Assembly (NCBI RefSeq): GCF_017566145.1
Contig: NZ_JABFCL010000012.1
Span: forward strand, 19,103 to 83,102
Source of the DNA: Bittarella massiliensis (ex Durand et al. 2017)
Lineage (GTDB): Bacteria > Bacillota > Clostridia > Oscillospirales > Ruminococcaceae
Direction: 5' to 3'
Length of the DNA: 64,000 nucleotides
Below, one piece after another: positions 53,494 through 60,959 of the stretch; within the stretch, counting starts at the first letter, position 1; every line of letters begins with the position of its first letter. The notes under the pieces were generated by a model. The model searched no databases. It had not been told where the DNA came from and saw only the letters and a program-made list of their open reading frames with translations. The translations under genes were made by a program, and so were the position numbers.

Positions 53494-53661
53494 ATGTCAT
53501 CAAATATGCCAGAAGAAATAAGGGCTGATTTAGAGCGGGTTGCAGCAAGCGCCGAACCATACCCGGATGACGCGCCGGAGCTGCACGTCCTGGATGGAGA
53601 CTTGGACACGGACAGAATGATGGCCACCCTGGCCAAGAAAGCACTGAACGGAGAGCTCTAG
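53494..53661 (+). CDS. Small hypothetical protein between the folded region and the integrase
   Basis: 55 residues: MSSNMPEEIRADLERVAASA..., acidic in the middle (EPYPDDAPELHVLDGDLDTD) with RMMATLAKKALNGEL at the end. GGAGG lies 7 nt before the ATG. No family recognised; might be a small regulator or excision factor. Confidence 0.55.
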   Translation: MSSNMPEEIRADLERVAASAEPYPDDAPELHVLDGDLDTDRMMATLAKKALNGEL

Positions 53662-53821
53662 GCCGCCGCCTTGCGAGGCGTAGACGGGTGAAAAGGAGAG
53701 AATGGGGAAAATTTATACGGCGGCCCGCTTTTCCTGCCCTTGTAGGGGCGGAAATGCTTGAAATACGCCCCGAGAAGATACAGAAAAAGCCCCTCTCTAC
53801 ACGGGGCAGAAAGGGGCCAGC

Positions 53822-54922
53822 ATGGCAAAGAAGATGTATCGACGGCCAGATGGCCTATTTGAAAAGAAGCTGGTTATAGCTGGAAAGCGAAAGGTTTTCC
53901 GAGCACACTCTGAGCGAGAAGTCATGCAGAAGATAGCGGCATATAGGGAGCAAGAGGAATCCGGCCCCACCTTTGCCACCGTTGCGGAATCCTGGTGGGA
54001 ACAGAAAGAGCCACAAATCCGCTATGGCACTATACACGGCTACAAGGCGGCTCTGACCCGCTCTATTGACTATTTCGGGGATGACCCCATAAAGCAGATA
54101 GAGGCCCCAGACATCAACGCCTTTCTGCTGTATATGGCAAAGCGCGGATTCTCCCAAAAGACGGTTAAAAACCAATATACCGTGTTGCGACAAGTCTTCC
54201 TTTTCGCCTTGATGGAGAGGCACATAAAAACACTTCCAACAGATGGGGTCGCCGTTCCCTCGGGGTTGCCCCGGAGTTCTCGTCATCTTGCCCCCGAGAA
54301 GGCAATAGAGGCAATCAAGCAGACCCGGCCAGATGAATTCCTCCTCCCCATCCTGATTCTGTACACTGGCGCACGGTGCGGGGAGGCTCTGGCCCTGCAA
54401 TGGCGTGATGTTGATCTTGAAGCGGGTACAATTTCCATCTCAAAGGCAGTGGTCTACCACTCTAACCAGCCCCGCATCTCCGACACCAAAACAGCAAATG
54501 CACACAGGGCGGTTCCTCTTCTTGCTCCTCTGAAGAGGATTTTGGAACAGCAGGGGAGACGCCCGGCGGCAGACTATATCATTGGGGGAGAGGAACCAAT
54601 TACAAAATCGGCCCTTTACAAGCGGTGGGAGCACTTTTGCCGTGAGCATGGGCTGGCCCACCCAAGTGAAGAGAGGACAGCCAAAGCGGGCCGGACAATG
54701 TGGGAATGCGAAATTGACAGACACACATTGCGCCACGAGTATGCAACTATTCTCTACGATGCGAGGATAGATTCAAAGGTGGCACAAGAGCTTTTAGGCC
54801 ATGCGGATTTGTCCACAACATTGAAAATATACACCCATATTAGGCAGAGCAGACTAGAGAAAGCAGCCTCTACTCTAGACGCGTTTTTAGAAGCAAATGG
54901 CACAGAAAAAGCACAGGGTTGA
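53822..54922 (+). CDS. Tyrosine recombinase / integrase
   Basis: 366 residues. An N-terminal AP2-like arm-binding part (MYRRPDGLFEKKLVIAGKRK) is followed by a SAM-like core-binding domain (TVAESWWEQKEPQIRYGTIH) and the catalytic domain. The catalytic residues are Arg in YTGARCGEALALQW, HxxR in HTLRHEYATI, the second His in LLGHADLST and Tyr in TLKIYTHI. It lies 33 bp from attR, the usual place. The last codons overlap two arm-type GCACAG repeats. Confidence 0.96.
   Translation: MAKKMYRRPDGLFEKKLVIAGKRKVFRAHSEREVMQKIAAYREQEESGPTFATVAESWWEQKEPQIRYGTIHGYKAALTRSIDYFGDDPIKQIEAPDINAFLLYMAKRGFSQKTVKNQYTVLRQVFLFALMERHIKTLPTDGVAVPSGLPRSSRHLAPEKAIEAIKQTRPDEFLLPILILYTGARCGEALALQWRDVDLEAGTISISKAVVYHSNQPRISDTKTANAHRAVPLLAPLKRILEQQGRRPAADYIIGGEEPITKSALYKRWEHFCREHGLAHPSEERTAKAGRTMWECEIDRHTLRHEYATILYDARIDSKVAQELLGHADLSTTLKIYTHIRQSRLEKAASTLDAFLEANGTEKAQG
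54900..54916 (+). repeat. Right arm-type repeats, two copies of GCACAG
   Basis: GCACAG at 54900 and 54911, again 11 bp apart, matching the left set. Confidence 0.7.
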
Positions 54923-54955
54923 AGAATAGTGGCTATATATAGCCATACCTTCGGA

Positions 54956-54983
54956 GTTCGAATCCCCGGTGGTTCACCAGAAA
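54956..54983 (+). repeat. attR (28-bp copy of the tRNA-Lys 3' end)
   Basis: Identical to 46262-46289; flanks differ on both sides, so 28 bp is the full repeat. Confidence 0.93.
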
Positions 54984-54984
54984 G

Positions 54985-55013
54985 GGTCTCGCACAGTTGT
55001 GTGAGACCTTTTT
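54985..55013 (+). terminator. Original tRNA-Lys terminator, now beyond attR
   Basis: GGTCTCGCACA and TGTGTGAGACC stem plus five T residues, starting two bases after attR. The spacing fits the tRNA's own terminator before insertion. The rest of 55014-55334 has no gene: hairpins only, at 55026-55060, 55137-55160 and 55281-55310. Confidence 0.75.
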
Positions 55014-55280
55014 GCCGTACTGTTTGCAAAAAGAAGGATAGTGACTGCCTTTCTTTTTGCTATCGCCGCTACACTTGTATTCGCCATGGTTTTAGAGACT
55101 CATCTTTTTTGAGAAAAGCGAGTCAAATCGGCTTTGGTCACCTTCCTCGCGGAAGGTGACGGCGAACTTTCACAGAGAAAACAAAAAGGCATCCTGCTTT
55201 TCTGTATCTTATTTTGCTTTTCTCGACAAACAGTATGAGTTTTCTGCGGTGACACTCGTTTTTTCTTGGCAAAAAGAGCA

Positions 55281-55310
55281 ATTTTCCCGGTGCGAAGGCA
55301 CCGGGAAAAT
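55281..55310 (-). terminator. Terminator hairpin after cas2
   Basis: ATTTTCCCGGTGC and its complement with a 4-nt loop (CTTC on the minus strand), 25 bp beyond the cas2 stop. Confidence 0.7.
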
Positions 55311-55334
55311 CATGTCTATATGCTGTTCGCACCG

Positions 55335-55625
55335 TCAGAAGAGAAGTACCCCTTCGGCTTCATAGGTGGGCTTGGCGCCGATGTGTTCGACCTTGCCGCG
55401 ATAGTTGTTTCCCAGATAGTAAAACCGAAGGCTGTCTTTTTCTGGGTCGATGAGTTCTTCCAACTGGTGCTGTAAAAGGCGGGCCTGGGCGGCGTCCAAA
55501 ATGCACTCGAACACAGAATTTTGCACCCTTTGTCCAAAGTTGACGCACTTCTTGGCCACCTTTCGCAGCCGCTTCTTTCCGACGGCGTCAGTAGTGTTGA
55601 CATCGTAGGTGATGAGAACCAGCAT
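55335..55625 (-). CDS. cas2: CRISPR-associated endoribonuclease Cas2
   Basis: 96 residues: MLVLITYDVNTTDAVGKKRL (catalytic Asp in YDV), CVNFGQRVQNSVFECILDAA and LRFYYLGNNYRGKVEHIG, the type I-C Cas2 pattern. ATG at 55625 has GAGGAAGCA upstream. Forms the spacer-integration complex with Cas1. Last gene of the cas operon; no CRISPR array follows it. Confidence 0.95.
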   Translation of the reverse strand: MLVLITYDVNTTDAVGKKRLRKVAKKCVNFGQRVQNSVFECILDAAQARLLQHQLEELIDPEKDSLRFYYLGNNYRGKVEHIGAKPTYEAEGVLLF

Positions 55626-55632
55626 TGCTTCC

Positions 55633-56667
55633 TCACTTCCACAAAAAGGGCGGATAGGCATCCAAATCGCCGCGGAGGTGGCGGGCCAACAGCATGGCCT
55701 GAACAAAAGGAACCAGGCCCCAGAGGATTTTTTCTTCTAAAAAGGGGTGGGTCAGTTCCTCTTTTTTGCGGTTTTGCCACGCCGTCAGCACGACTTTTCG
55801 GGTGTCATCGTCCATGATTACGGCACCGCTCTCCCGCCTGGTAAAGCCTTTGGGGGAGACCACCCGATTGTTGATGAGGGAGAGGACAAACCGATCTGCG
55901 CATACACTGCGGAGTTCCTCCATCAAATCCAGTGCAAGGGAGGCGCGCCCCGGGCGGTCTCGGTGGAGAAAGCCTGCATAGGCGTCTAGCCCTACCCCCT
56001 CTAGGGCTGCGGCACAATCGCTAGAGAGCAGGGTGTAGGTAAGCGAGAGAAGGGCGTTGATGTTGTCCAGCGGTGGGCGCCGGTTTCTGCCCTGAAAGGA
56101 GAAGGCGTCTTTGTTCTGCAAAATCAGCTCGTCGAAGACCGCAAAATAGCGGGTGGCTGCTTCTCCCTCCAACCCCCTCAACTGTTCCAGATCACCGCAG
56201 TTTGCGATGGGGTTGAGAGAGACCGCGAGGGAGCGGGAGGCCGCCTCTAAAGCCGTTTCGTCCACCCGCATCCTGTGATCTCGAAGGGCGCGCTCCAGAA
56301 CCCAGCGCGAGTTGTAGACCTTCCCGACCAAAAACGAACGGGCGATGAGCGCGCTGCGCAAGGGGTCGTCGGATACCCGGTACTGGGCCTTGCGCAGGAG
56401 GATGTTTCCGCGGCTCTTGCCGTTTACTCCCGCCAGATATCGGCCGTTGGGGGAGAAAAAGGTGAGGGCAATCCCGCGCTCGACGCAGGCCCCCATCAGC
56501 GCCGGGCTGGCCCCTTTATAGCCAAAAGAGACGATCCCCTCCAGGATGTGGAGTGGAAACCGGCTAGGGGGACTGTCCTCCTCCCCCAACACCACCACGT
56601 TTTCGCCGTCCAGGGCCAAATAGGTGTCAGGAGTGGTTACATAGAGGGTGTTCAGCAGTTTTCGCAC
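55633..56667 (-). CDS. cas1: CRISPR-associated endonuclease Cas1 (type I-C)
   Basis: 344 residues: MRKLLNTLYVTTPDTYLALD, FGYKGASPALMGACVERGIA, NINALLSLTYTLLSSDCAAA, and the metal-site region LDAYAGFLHRDRPGRASLAL then DLMEELR. It integrates new spacers. Its start overlaps the cas4 end by 16 nt. Confidence 0.96.
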   Translation of the reverse strand: MRKLLNTLYVTTPDTYLALDGENVVVLGEEDSPPSRFPLHILEGIVSFGYKGASPALMGACVERGIALTFFSPNGRYLAGVNGKSRGNILLRKAQYRVSDDPLRSALIARSFLVGKVYNSRWVLERALRDHRMRVDETALEAASRSLAVSLNPIANCGDLEQLRGLEGEAATRYFAVFDELILQNKDAFSFQGRNRRPPLDNINALLSLTYTLLSSDCAAALEGVGLDAYAGFLHRDRPGRASLALDLMEELRSVCADRFVLSLINNRVVSPKGFTRRESGAVIMDDDTRKVVLTAWQNRKKEELTHPFLEEKILWGLVPFVQAMLLARHLRGDLDAYPPFLWK

Positions 56668-57326
56668 GGGGACACCTCCTCCAAGCGGGTGCGGATGTAC
56701 GCGGCAGCGCCGCCCCTTCGCACCAGTTTTGGCAGACAGAGGTCTTTAAGGGAGCAGGCGTTACAGGACTTGCTGGACCGCACGTTGGGGGTGTACTGGC
56801 GGCTGTAAAGTCGGTGCATCTCCTCTGCCATGGACGCGACGGCAGTGCGCAACTCCTCGGTAAAGGGCACGGTTTCCCGTCTTCTCGTCTCCCCGTAGTA
56901 GAGGTATCCCTGGGGAATAGAGCAGACTAGCATCTCTTCCAGGCAGATCGCCTGTCCGCAGAGTTGCAGCCGGTCTGCATCCCCCTCCTTGGACCGCCCT
57001 TTTTTGTATTCGACCGGCACGGGAAGGTAGAGCCCATCCCGCCCTTGCAGGGGGATGCCGTTGGGATCGGGGTGAAATTCCACCACGTCACAGGCGCCGC
57101 TCATCCCGAGCGTTTGGGAAAAAACCTGCATGCCCCGGGTGTAGAGAACGCCGTCTCGCACCTCTGACAAGTCTGCGTTGTGGGCGCGCTGGTGCATGAT
57201 CTCCCCTTCAACGGTGCGCAGGTTTTCCGCCCACTGCTGTTCGATATGGATCAGGGCCCATTGGCGGCGGCAGAAGGAAAAGTGCTGCAGTCCGGAGAGA
57301 AGGAGAAATTCCTCTTCCCGGTACAC
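56652..57326 (-). CDS. cas4: CRISPR-associated exonuclease Cas4
   Basis: 224 residues. RecB-like nuclease with LLSGLQHFSFCRRQWALIHI (first Cys), GACDVVEFH, VPVEYKKGRSKEGDADRLQL (E-x-K and Q motifs) and the closing cluster CNACSLKDLCLPKL. The four Cys bind a 4Fe-4S cluster. In type I-C, Cas4 with Cas1-Cas2 selects PAM-proper spacers. Confidence 0.95.
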   Translation of the reverse strand: MYREEEFLLLSGLQHFSFCRRQWALIHIEQQWAENLRTVEGEIMHQRAHNADLSEVRDGVLYTRGMQVFSQTLGMSGACDVVEFHPDPNGIPLQGRDGLYLPVPVEYKKGRSKEGDADRLQLCGQAICLEEMLVCSIPQGYLYYGETRRRETVPFTEELRTAVASMAEEMHRLYSRQYTPNVRSSKSCNACSLKDLCLPKLVRRGGAAAYIRTRLEEVSPCENC

Positions 57327-57328
57327 GG

Positions 57329-58216
57329 TCAGATCATCCGGGTACAGGTGACCCCCTCCGGCAGTGCGTCGGTGTGGATTTCCACCTGGTAGTCGCTGTA
57401 CTGTCTGGCCGGTGCGGCGGGATCCTTTCTGGCCACCGACACCGTTTCAAAGAGCTTGTGGGAGGGAGCGTTGCCCAACTTGCATTCGTGTTTAAAGACG
57501 ATGAGCTCCCGCACTGCCATCTTGCCGCGCGCGGCGGAGTGATCGTCTTCAAACATATTGGTGATGGCCTGCCAGAGGAGGGTGAGGTCCTCTTCCGAGA
57601 AGCCGGTCACCTTTTGGGCGAGGTTGGCAGAGACATATCCCTCTGCCCGGTAAAGGGCATAGGGAATCACGTGTTTGCGGCCCATCTCCGTCCCCTTTTT
57701 CTCGGCGTCGGCTTCGGTCGTGATGGCCACCCGGGTGATGGTGACTTCCTGGGGAACAATGGGATCGACGCTTCTGGCAAAGCTCATCTGCACCGGCCCG
57801 CGCACCTGTCCGCAGTTGAGGGCCGCCTTGACAAAGGTGGTCATCACCGCGCCAAAGGTGCGGATGTCGTAGAAGTTTTCGCACATGAAGTTGCGGATTT
57901 TCAGGTCGAGCTCGGGGTCGTCCTTCTTTTTGGCCGCCACCCCTTTTTCGTCTACGCCAACATAGTCATAGGCCTCGCGGTCGCTTCTGTTGAGGGGAAT
58001 GGATTCTTTGATGTAGATGCGGTACCCCTTTTCCCCCTCTTTGACAGTCTCTATGTAATTTCGGATTTTTCTCTTCAGGCAGACGTCGGTGACAATGCCG
58101 TACCCTGTCTCGGGGTCGATCCGGGGCATATTGCCCGCGTCGGGGTCCCCGTTGGGATTGCCGTTTTCCACGTCGAACAGAACAACAAAATCATACCGGT
58201 TTTCAATTGCAGCCAT
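57329..58216 (-). CDS. cas7c: Cascade backbone protein Cas7 (Csd2, type I-C)
   Basis: 295 residues: NRYDFVVLFDVENGNPNGDP, DAGNMPRIDPETGYGIVTDV, CLKRKIRNYIETVKEGEKGY and NCGQVRGPVQMSFARSVDPI are the Csd2 signatures. It forms the helical backbone along the crRNA. GGAGG precedes the ATG, three nt after the cas8c stop. Confidence 0.96.
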   Translation of the reverse strand: MAAIENRYDFVVLFDVENGNPNGDPDAGNMPRIDPETGYGIVTDVCLKRKIRNYIETVKEGEKGYRIYIKESIPLNRSDREAYDYVGVDEKGVAAKKKDDPELDLKIRNFMCENFYDIRTFGAVMTTFVKAALNCGQVRGPVQMSFARSVDPIVPQEVTITRVAITTEADAEKKGTEMGRKHVIPYALYRAEGYVSANLAQKVTGFSEEDLTLLWQAITNMFEDDHSAARGKMAVRELIVFKHECKLGNAPSHKLFETVSVARKDPAAPARQYSDYQVEIHTDALPEGVTCTRMI

Positions 58217-58219
58217 CGT

Positions 58220-60034
58220 CTAGTCCTCCTTGCCGTCGTCGGTGTTTTTGTCAGCCGAATCGGCCTTTTCATAGCGCGCTTTGACCTGGTGGTAGTAGCC
58301 CAGAATAAAGAGTCCCTGTTCTTCCAGGGTAAGGTGTTTGGGGTAGGGGCGGTTGTCCACCTCCAACTTGTCGAGCAGGTCGCCAATCTGCTGGTCGGAG
58401 TAGTAACCGTATCTCGCCTTGGAGATGTGGTGCTGCGCCAGCATCAGCAGGGTGGGGAAGACTGCTGCCGGAGTGGTGCAGGCAGAGGTGAAGTAGCGGT
58501 CTTTGATGGTGGTGTTGATGCCGGGATTGGCGTCCAGCTGTGCCTTTTCCAGCACGGCGAAGAGCCGACCGAGCACATATGCCTGCCCGCCGGGCTCCCT
58601 CCCGCTGTATTCTTTGTTCAGAGACATGGTCAATACCTCCCGATAGAGAGCCCCCTGCGGCTTTCGCAGCAGGCAGGCTTTGATGATCGCGGCACGGCCG
58701 CGGGTGATCTTGTGCGTCCTGCGCTCGGTGTTGTCCTGTTCGGCGCGAACTCGCAGCAGAACGGATTCGTAGAGGGCTTCGGGATAGGAATCCCCCATGA
58801 TAATGGCGCGGAGGGTCGCCGCCGCCATTGGGGAAGAGGGAATCTTGTCGCGGGCATTGGGATTGACCGTTTCCCGCAGAAGCCAGTAAAGGGTTAGATA
58901 CTCCCGCTCGTAGGGTGCGCGCTCGATGGACAGATCGCGGTAGTGGCGGTGGATGTTTTGCACCATCGTCCCAAAATCGCTTTGGAGAAAGAAGCGCACC
59001 GAGAGCCGCGCCGCGTTGGGGGCCAGCCCCAAAACGTAAAATGGGGTGGAGAGGGAGAGGTCCCCGGCGACAGGATCGCCCCTCTCCACATGGGTAAAGA
59101 GCTCTGCCAACAGGTGGTCAGGGTCCTCCTCCTCACTTTCGATGTTGCCCATCATTGTATTGAAGAGATCGACAAACTGTGGGTTGGGGTCTGCCGCCCA
59201 GTAGACCACGGTGGTGTCGCCGACCTGGCAGTGGTGCTGCCGGTTGGAGAGCAGCCAGTTGAGGGCGGTCCCATAGGCAAAGGCGGCATACTCACCGACT
59301 GGTGCGTTAAGTCCCTGACCGCCGGAGCGCCCATAGGATTCATAGGCGGGGGCATTAAAGGACACCAGCGAGGCGCCGACCGACTGCGCCCCCCGCACTC
59401 CCTTGATTTTGGGGTGGAGAACAGCGACGGGGGATTCCTGTCCGGTGACCAGACACTGCATCTGGGGCGACTCGCTGTGCGATGTCCGCCATTGCTCCCA
59501 CTGTGCCTTGACAATAGGGTCTTCCTGCACAAAGCGGCCGTCAAAGGTGAAGACGAGGCTTCCCCCACCAATCAGTTCGTCCAGATATTCTGCCAGAATG
59601 GGGTGTTCTTCGGCAAGTGCGGGATCCCAGCGGGTGAAGAACTGATACACCGCTTTCCCGGCGGGGGAAGAAGTCCCCTCCAGCACAGAGAGATGAAGGT
59701 CCCGGGCCGCAGCAAAGCAGGCCGCTGTGCGCTCAGGCTTTCCTTTTTTGTCGCGCCCTAGCAGATAGCCAGAATTATCGCAGAGAAAATATGGGTGGAT
59801 GTTTACGGCGCGGGTATCCTGTTCCGGCACCAGCAGCACCTGGGGGACTTCCACCTCTTTTTTGCCCCGCTGCTGCTTGACGCGCAGGGAGAATACGCCG
59901 AGAATCTCTCCTTCTGGCGAGAGTTCCAGAGCATAAGACACCTTGGCGGGGCTGTACCCCGGTTGTGGGATGGAGCCGTCTTTGTCCTTTTGGAGCAAGA
60001 TTTCGTAGTATTCCACCAAAGATTGAAGGATCAT
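58220..60034 (-). CDS. cas8c: Cascade large subunit Cas8c (Csd1)
   Basis: 604 residues from the ATG at 60034, which overlaps the cas5 stop (ATGA). MILQSLVEYYEILLQKDKDG at the start, YFLCDNSGYLLG, VTGQESPVAVLHPKIKGVRG, TVVYWAADPNPQFVDLF and SLNKEYSGREPGGQAYVLGR are typical Csd1 blocks. Recognises PAM and, through an internal start known in I-C systems, may also supply the small subunit Cas11c. Confidence 0.95.
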   Translation of the reverse strand: MILQSLVEYYEILLQKDKDGSIPQPGYSPAKVSYALELSPEGEILGVFSLRVKQQRGKKEVEVPQVLLVPEQDTRAVNIHPYFLCDNSGYLLGRDKKGKPERTAACFAAARDLHLSVLEGTSSPAGKAVYQFFTRWDPALAEEHPILAEYLDELIGGGSLVFTFDGRFVQEDPIVKAQWEQWRTSHSESPQMQCLVTGQESPVAVLHPKIKGVRGAQSVGASLVSFNAPAYESYGRSGGQGLNAPVGEYAAFAYGTALNWLLSNRQHHCQVGDTTVVYWAADPNPQFVDLFNTMMGNIESEEEDPDHLLAELFTHVERGDPVAGDLSLSTPFYVLGLAPNAARLSVRFFLQSDFGTMVQNIHRHYRDLSIERAPYEREYLTLYWLLRETVNPNARDKIPSSPMAAATLRAIIMGDSYPEALYESVLLRVRAEQDNTERRTHKITRGRAAIIKACLLRKPQGALYREVLTMSLNKEYSGREPGGQAYVLGRLFAVLEKAQLDANPGINTTIKDRYFTSACTTPAAVFPTLLMLAQHHISKARYGYYSDQQIGDLLDKLEVDNRPYPKHLTLEEQGLFILGYYHQVKARYEKADSADKNTDDGKED

Positions 60035-60690
60035 CCCCGCACACCCCCTGTCAGGTCCAAAACGCCGTTTTTGAGCACTGCGTGGAAAAACAGGGGACGA
60101 ATGTTTTGGGGATCGCGATAGTCGATATCCCATAGCATGTACCCCAAGTCCTCCTCGCTGTCCGGGTAGGCGGTGACCACCGTTTTCCCCTCAAAAAGGG
60201 AGACCCGCGCAGGAAATTCCCGACAGCCGAGATAGGGTTGGTGAAAACACTGCCCCTTTTGCAACCTGCGCATGGCGATGGCGTAGTGCTTGTCCGGGTT
60301 GTCCCGCTCACCGGCGCGGTCGGTCATCTCAAAGTGGGCCTCGATGACGTACCGCACATCCCGCAACACCTGGGAGGCGCGTTGCTGGATATGGGCCGAC
60401 GCGTCGATATAGAGGGGGATGCGGGCCCCCCGCATGGCGGAACGGGCGGTGCTGGAGAGGGCGACGGCAGACACTTCGTTGCGGCGGATATTGGTAAAGC
60501 GAATGGGGTTGCAGAGGTAGATCTTGTCGATGACCCAGCGAAAAGCGGGTTTCCAGTAAATGGATTCCAACAGTCCTCGGGCCGCCGAGGGGGTGATCAT
60601 CTCATAAGAAGTGCGCTCTGCCTTGAGTTCGGGCCTGGTGAATAGAGCCAGGTCGCCGGAAACCTCCACCGTGATACCGTAAGTACCCAT
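60031..60690 (-). CDS. cas5c: crRNA-processing protein Cas5c (Cas5d)
   Basis: 219 residues from the ATG at 60690 with AAGGAGTG upstream. YGITVEVSGDLALFTRPELK, AERTSYEMITPSAARGLLES and IYWKPAFRWVIDKIYL match Cas5c/d. In type I-C this protein replaces Cas6: it cuts the repeat stem base and keeps an 11-nt 5' handle. First gene of the cas5-8-7-4-1-2 operon; its leader holds the candidate target of the mini-CRISPR guide. Confidence 0.96.
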   Translation of the reverse strand: MGTYGITVEVSGDLALFTRPELKAERTSYEMITPSAARGLLESIYWKPAFRWVIDKIYLCNPIRFTNIRRNEVSAVALSSTARSAMRGARIPLYIDASAHIQQRASQVLRDVRYVIEAHFEMTDRAGERDNPDKHYAIAMRRLQKGQCFHQPYLGCREFPARVSLFEGKTVVTAYPDSEEDLGYMLWDIDYRDPQNIRPLFFHAVLKNGVLDLTGGVRG

Positions 60691-60709
60691 GTAATTCACT
60701 CCTTTCTTT

Positions 60710-60722
60710 TTCAGTTTTTGAT
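60710..60722 (+). promoter_or_regulatory. Candidate self-target: TTC PAM plus 10-nt seed in the cas5 leader
   Basis: TTC (60710-60712) followed by AGTTTTTGAT (60713-60722). The 10 nt are identical to the first 10 nt after the solo repeat at 60877-60886, and TTC is the typical type I-C PAM. The site lies between the cas5 ribosome site and its predicted +1. Confidence 0.75.
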
Positions 60723-60765
60723 TAAGATTGGGTTTGTAATGGATATTAATATTAGATTTGCAATT

Positions 60766-60794
60766 ATAGTAAAACTTTATCATAAAAATGTCAA
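60766..60794 (-). promoter_or_regulatory. Promoter of the cas5-cas2 operon
   Basis: Minus-strand TTGACA (60789-60794), 17-nt spacer, TACTAT (60766-60771); TATAAT overlaps it at 60763-60768. Start predicted near 60759. Confidence 0.7.
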
Positions 60795-60805
60795 GGTTTT
60801 TCTGA

Positions 60806-60834
60806 TGGACATTTTAGGATGAGTAAATTATAAT
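60806..60834 (+). promoter_or_regulatory. Promoter of the mini-CRISPR RNA
   Basis: TGGACA (60806-60811), 17-nt spacer and perfect TATAAT (60829-60834). Start predicted at about 60841, the base before the repeat. Confidence 0.75.
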
Positions 60835-60841
60835 CAGTTGT

Positions 60842-60876
60842 GTTATGCACGCGATTGGGTGCATATGGATTGAAAT
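60842..60876 (+). CRISPR. Single type I-C-like CRISPR repeat
   Basis: A stem TATGCAC / GTGCATA (60845-60851 and 60860-60866 approx., short loop between) is followed by TGGATTGAAAT, the common 3' end of type I-C repeats. Only one copy exists in the window. Confidence 0.75.
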
Positions 60877-60918
60877 AGTTTTTGATGGAAGATGTGGGTA
60901 TTGGACTGGAGGTCCCGT

Positions 60919-60955
60919 AAAGAGATGTGGCAGTTTACAGCTGTTGCATCTCTTT
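60919..60955. terminator. Terminator between the mini-CRISPR RNA and cas3
   Basis: AAAGAGATGTGGCAG and CTGTTGCATCTCTTT form a 15-bp stem (three G-T pairs) followed on the plus strand by TTCCTTT. It can also end cas3 transcription on the minus strand. Confidence 0.75.
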
Positions 60956-60959
60956 TCCT

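Larger units (their letters stand above)
46262..54983. mobile_element. 8.7-kb integrative element in tRNA-Lys (phage-satellite- or IME-like)
   Basis: Flanked by 28-bp direct repeats of the tRNA-Lys 3' end, with a tyrosine integrase gene beside the right repeat. It carries replication genes (initiator with iterons, DnaC-like loader), two repressor-type control regions, a sigma-like factor and several short unknown genes. No relaxase, type IV secretion, terminase, capsid, portal or tail gene is visible. Composition is more AT-rich than the core genome. Confidence 0.9.
60842..60955 (+). ncRNA. Mini-CRISPR RNA: candidate CreR-like cas autoregulator
   Basis: A ~115-nt unit on the strand opposite to the cas genes: one repeat (60842-60876), guide-like segment from 60877, and a terminator (60919-60955). 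Cas5c would leave the 11-nt handle TGGATTGAAAT joined to a guide starting AGTTTTTGAT. That seed matches a TTC-flanked site in the cas5 leader exactly; the match beyond 10 nt is poor, as needed for binding without Cas3 cleavage. CreR-type guides are known from other type I systems (established knowledge); the assignment here is inference. Confidence 0.72.

Noticed and set aside
46262..54983. Complete prophage or conjugative element
   Set aside because: No capsid, portal, terminase, tail, lysis cassette, relaxase or type IV secretion gene is present.
55137..55160. Hairpin GTCACCTTCC/GGAAGGTGAC after cas2 as a CRISPR repeat
   Set aside because: Only one copy, and it lacks the GGATTGAAA 3' end expected for type I-C; the stem is perfect with a 4-nt loop, more like a terminator or regulatory hairpin.
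60804..60821. Five-codon frame (MDILG) with AAGG upstream as a CreT-like toxin
   Set aside because: It overlaps the -35 region of the mini-CRISPR promoter, has no promoter of its own and lacks rare-codon features; probably chance.
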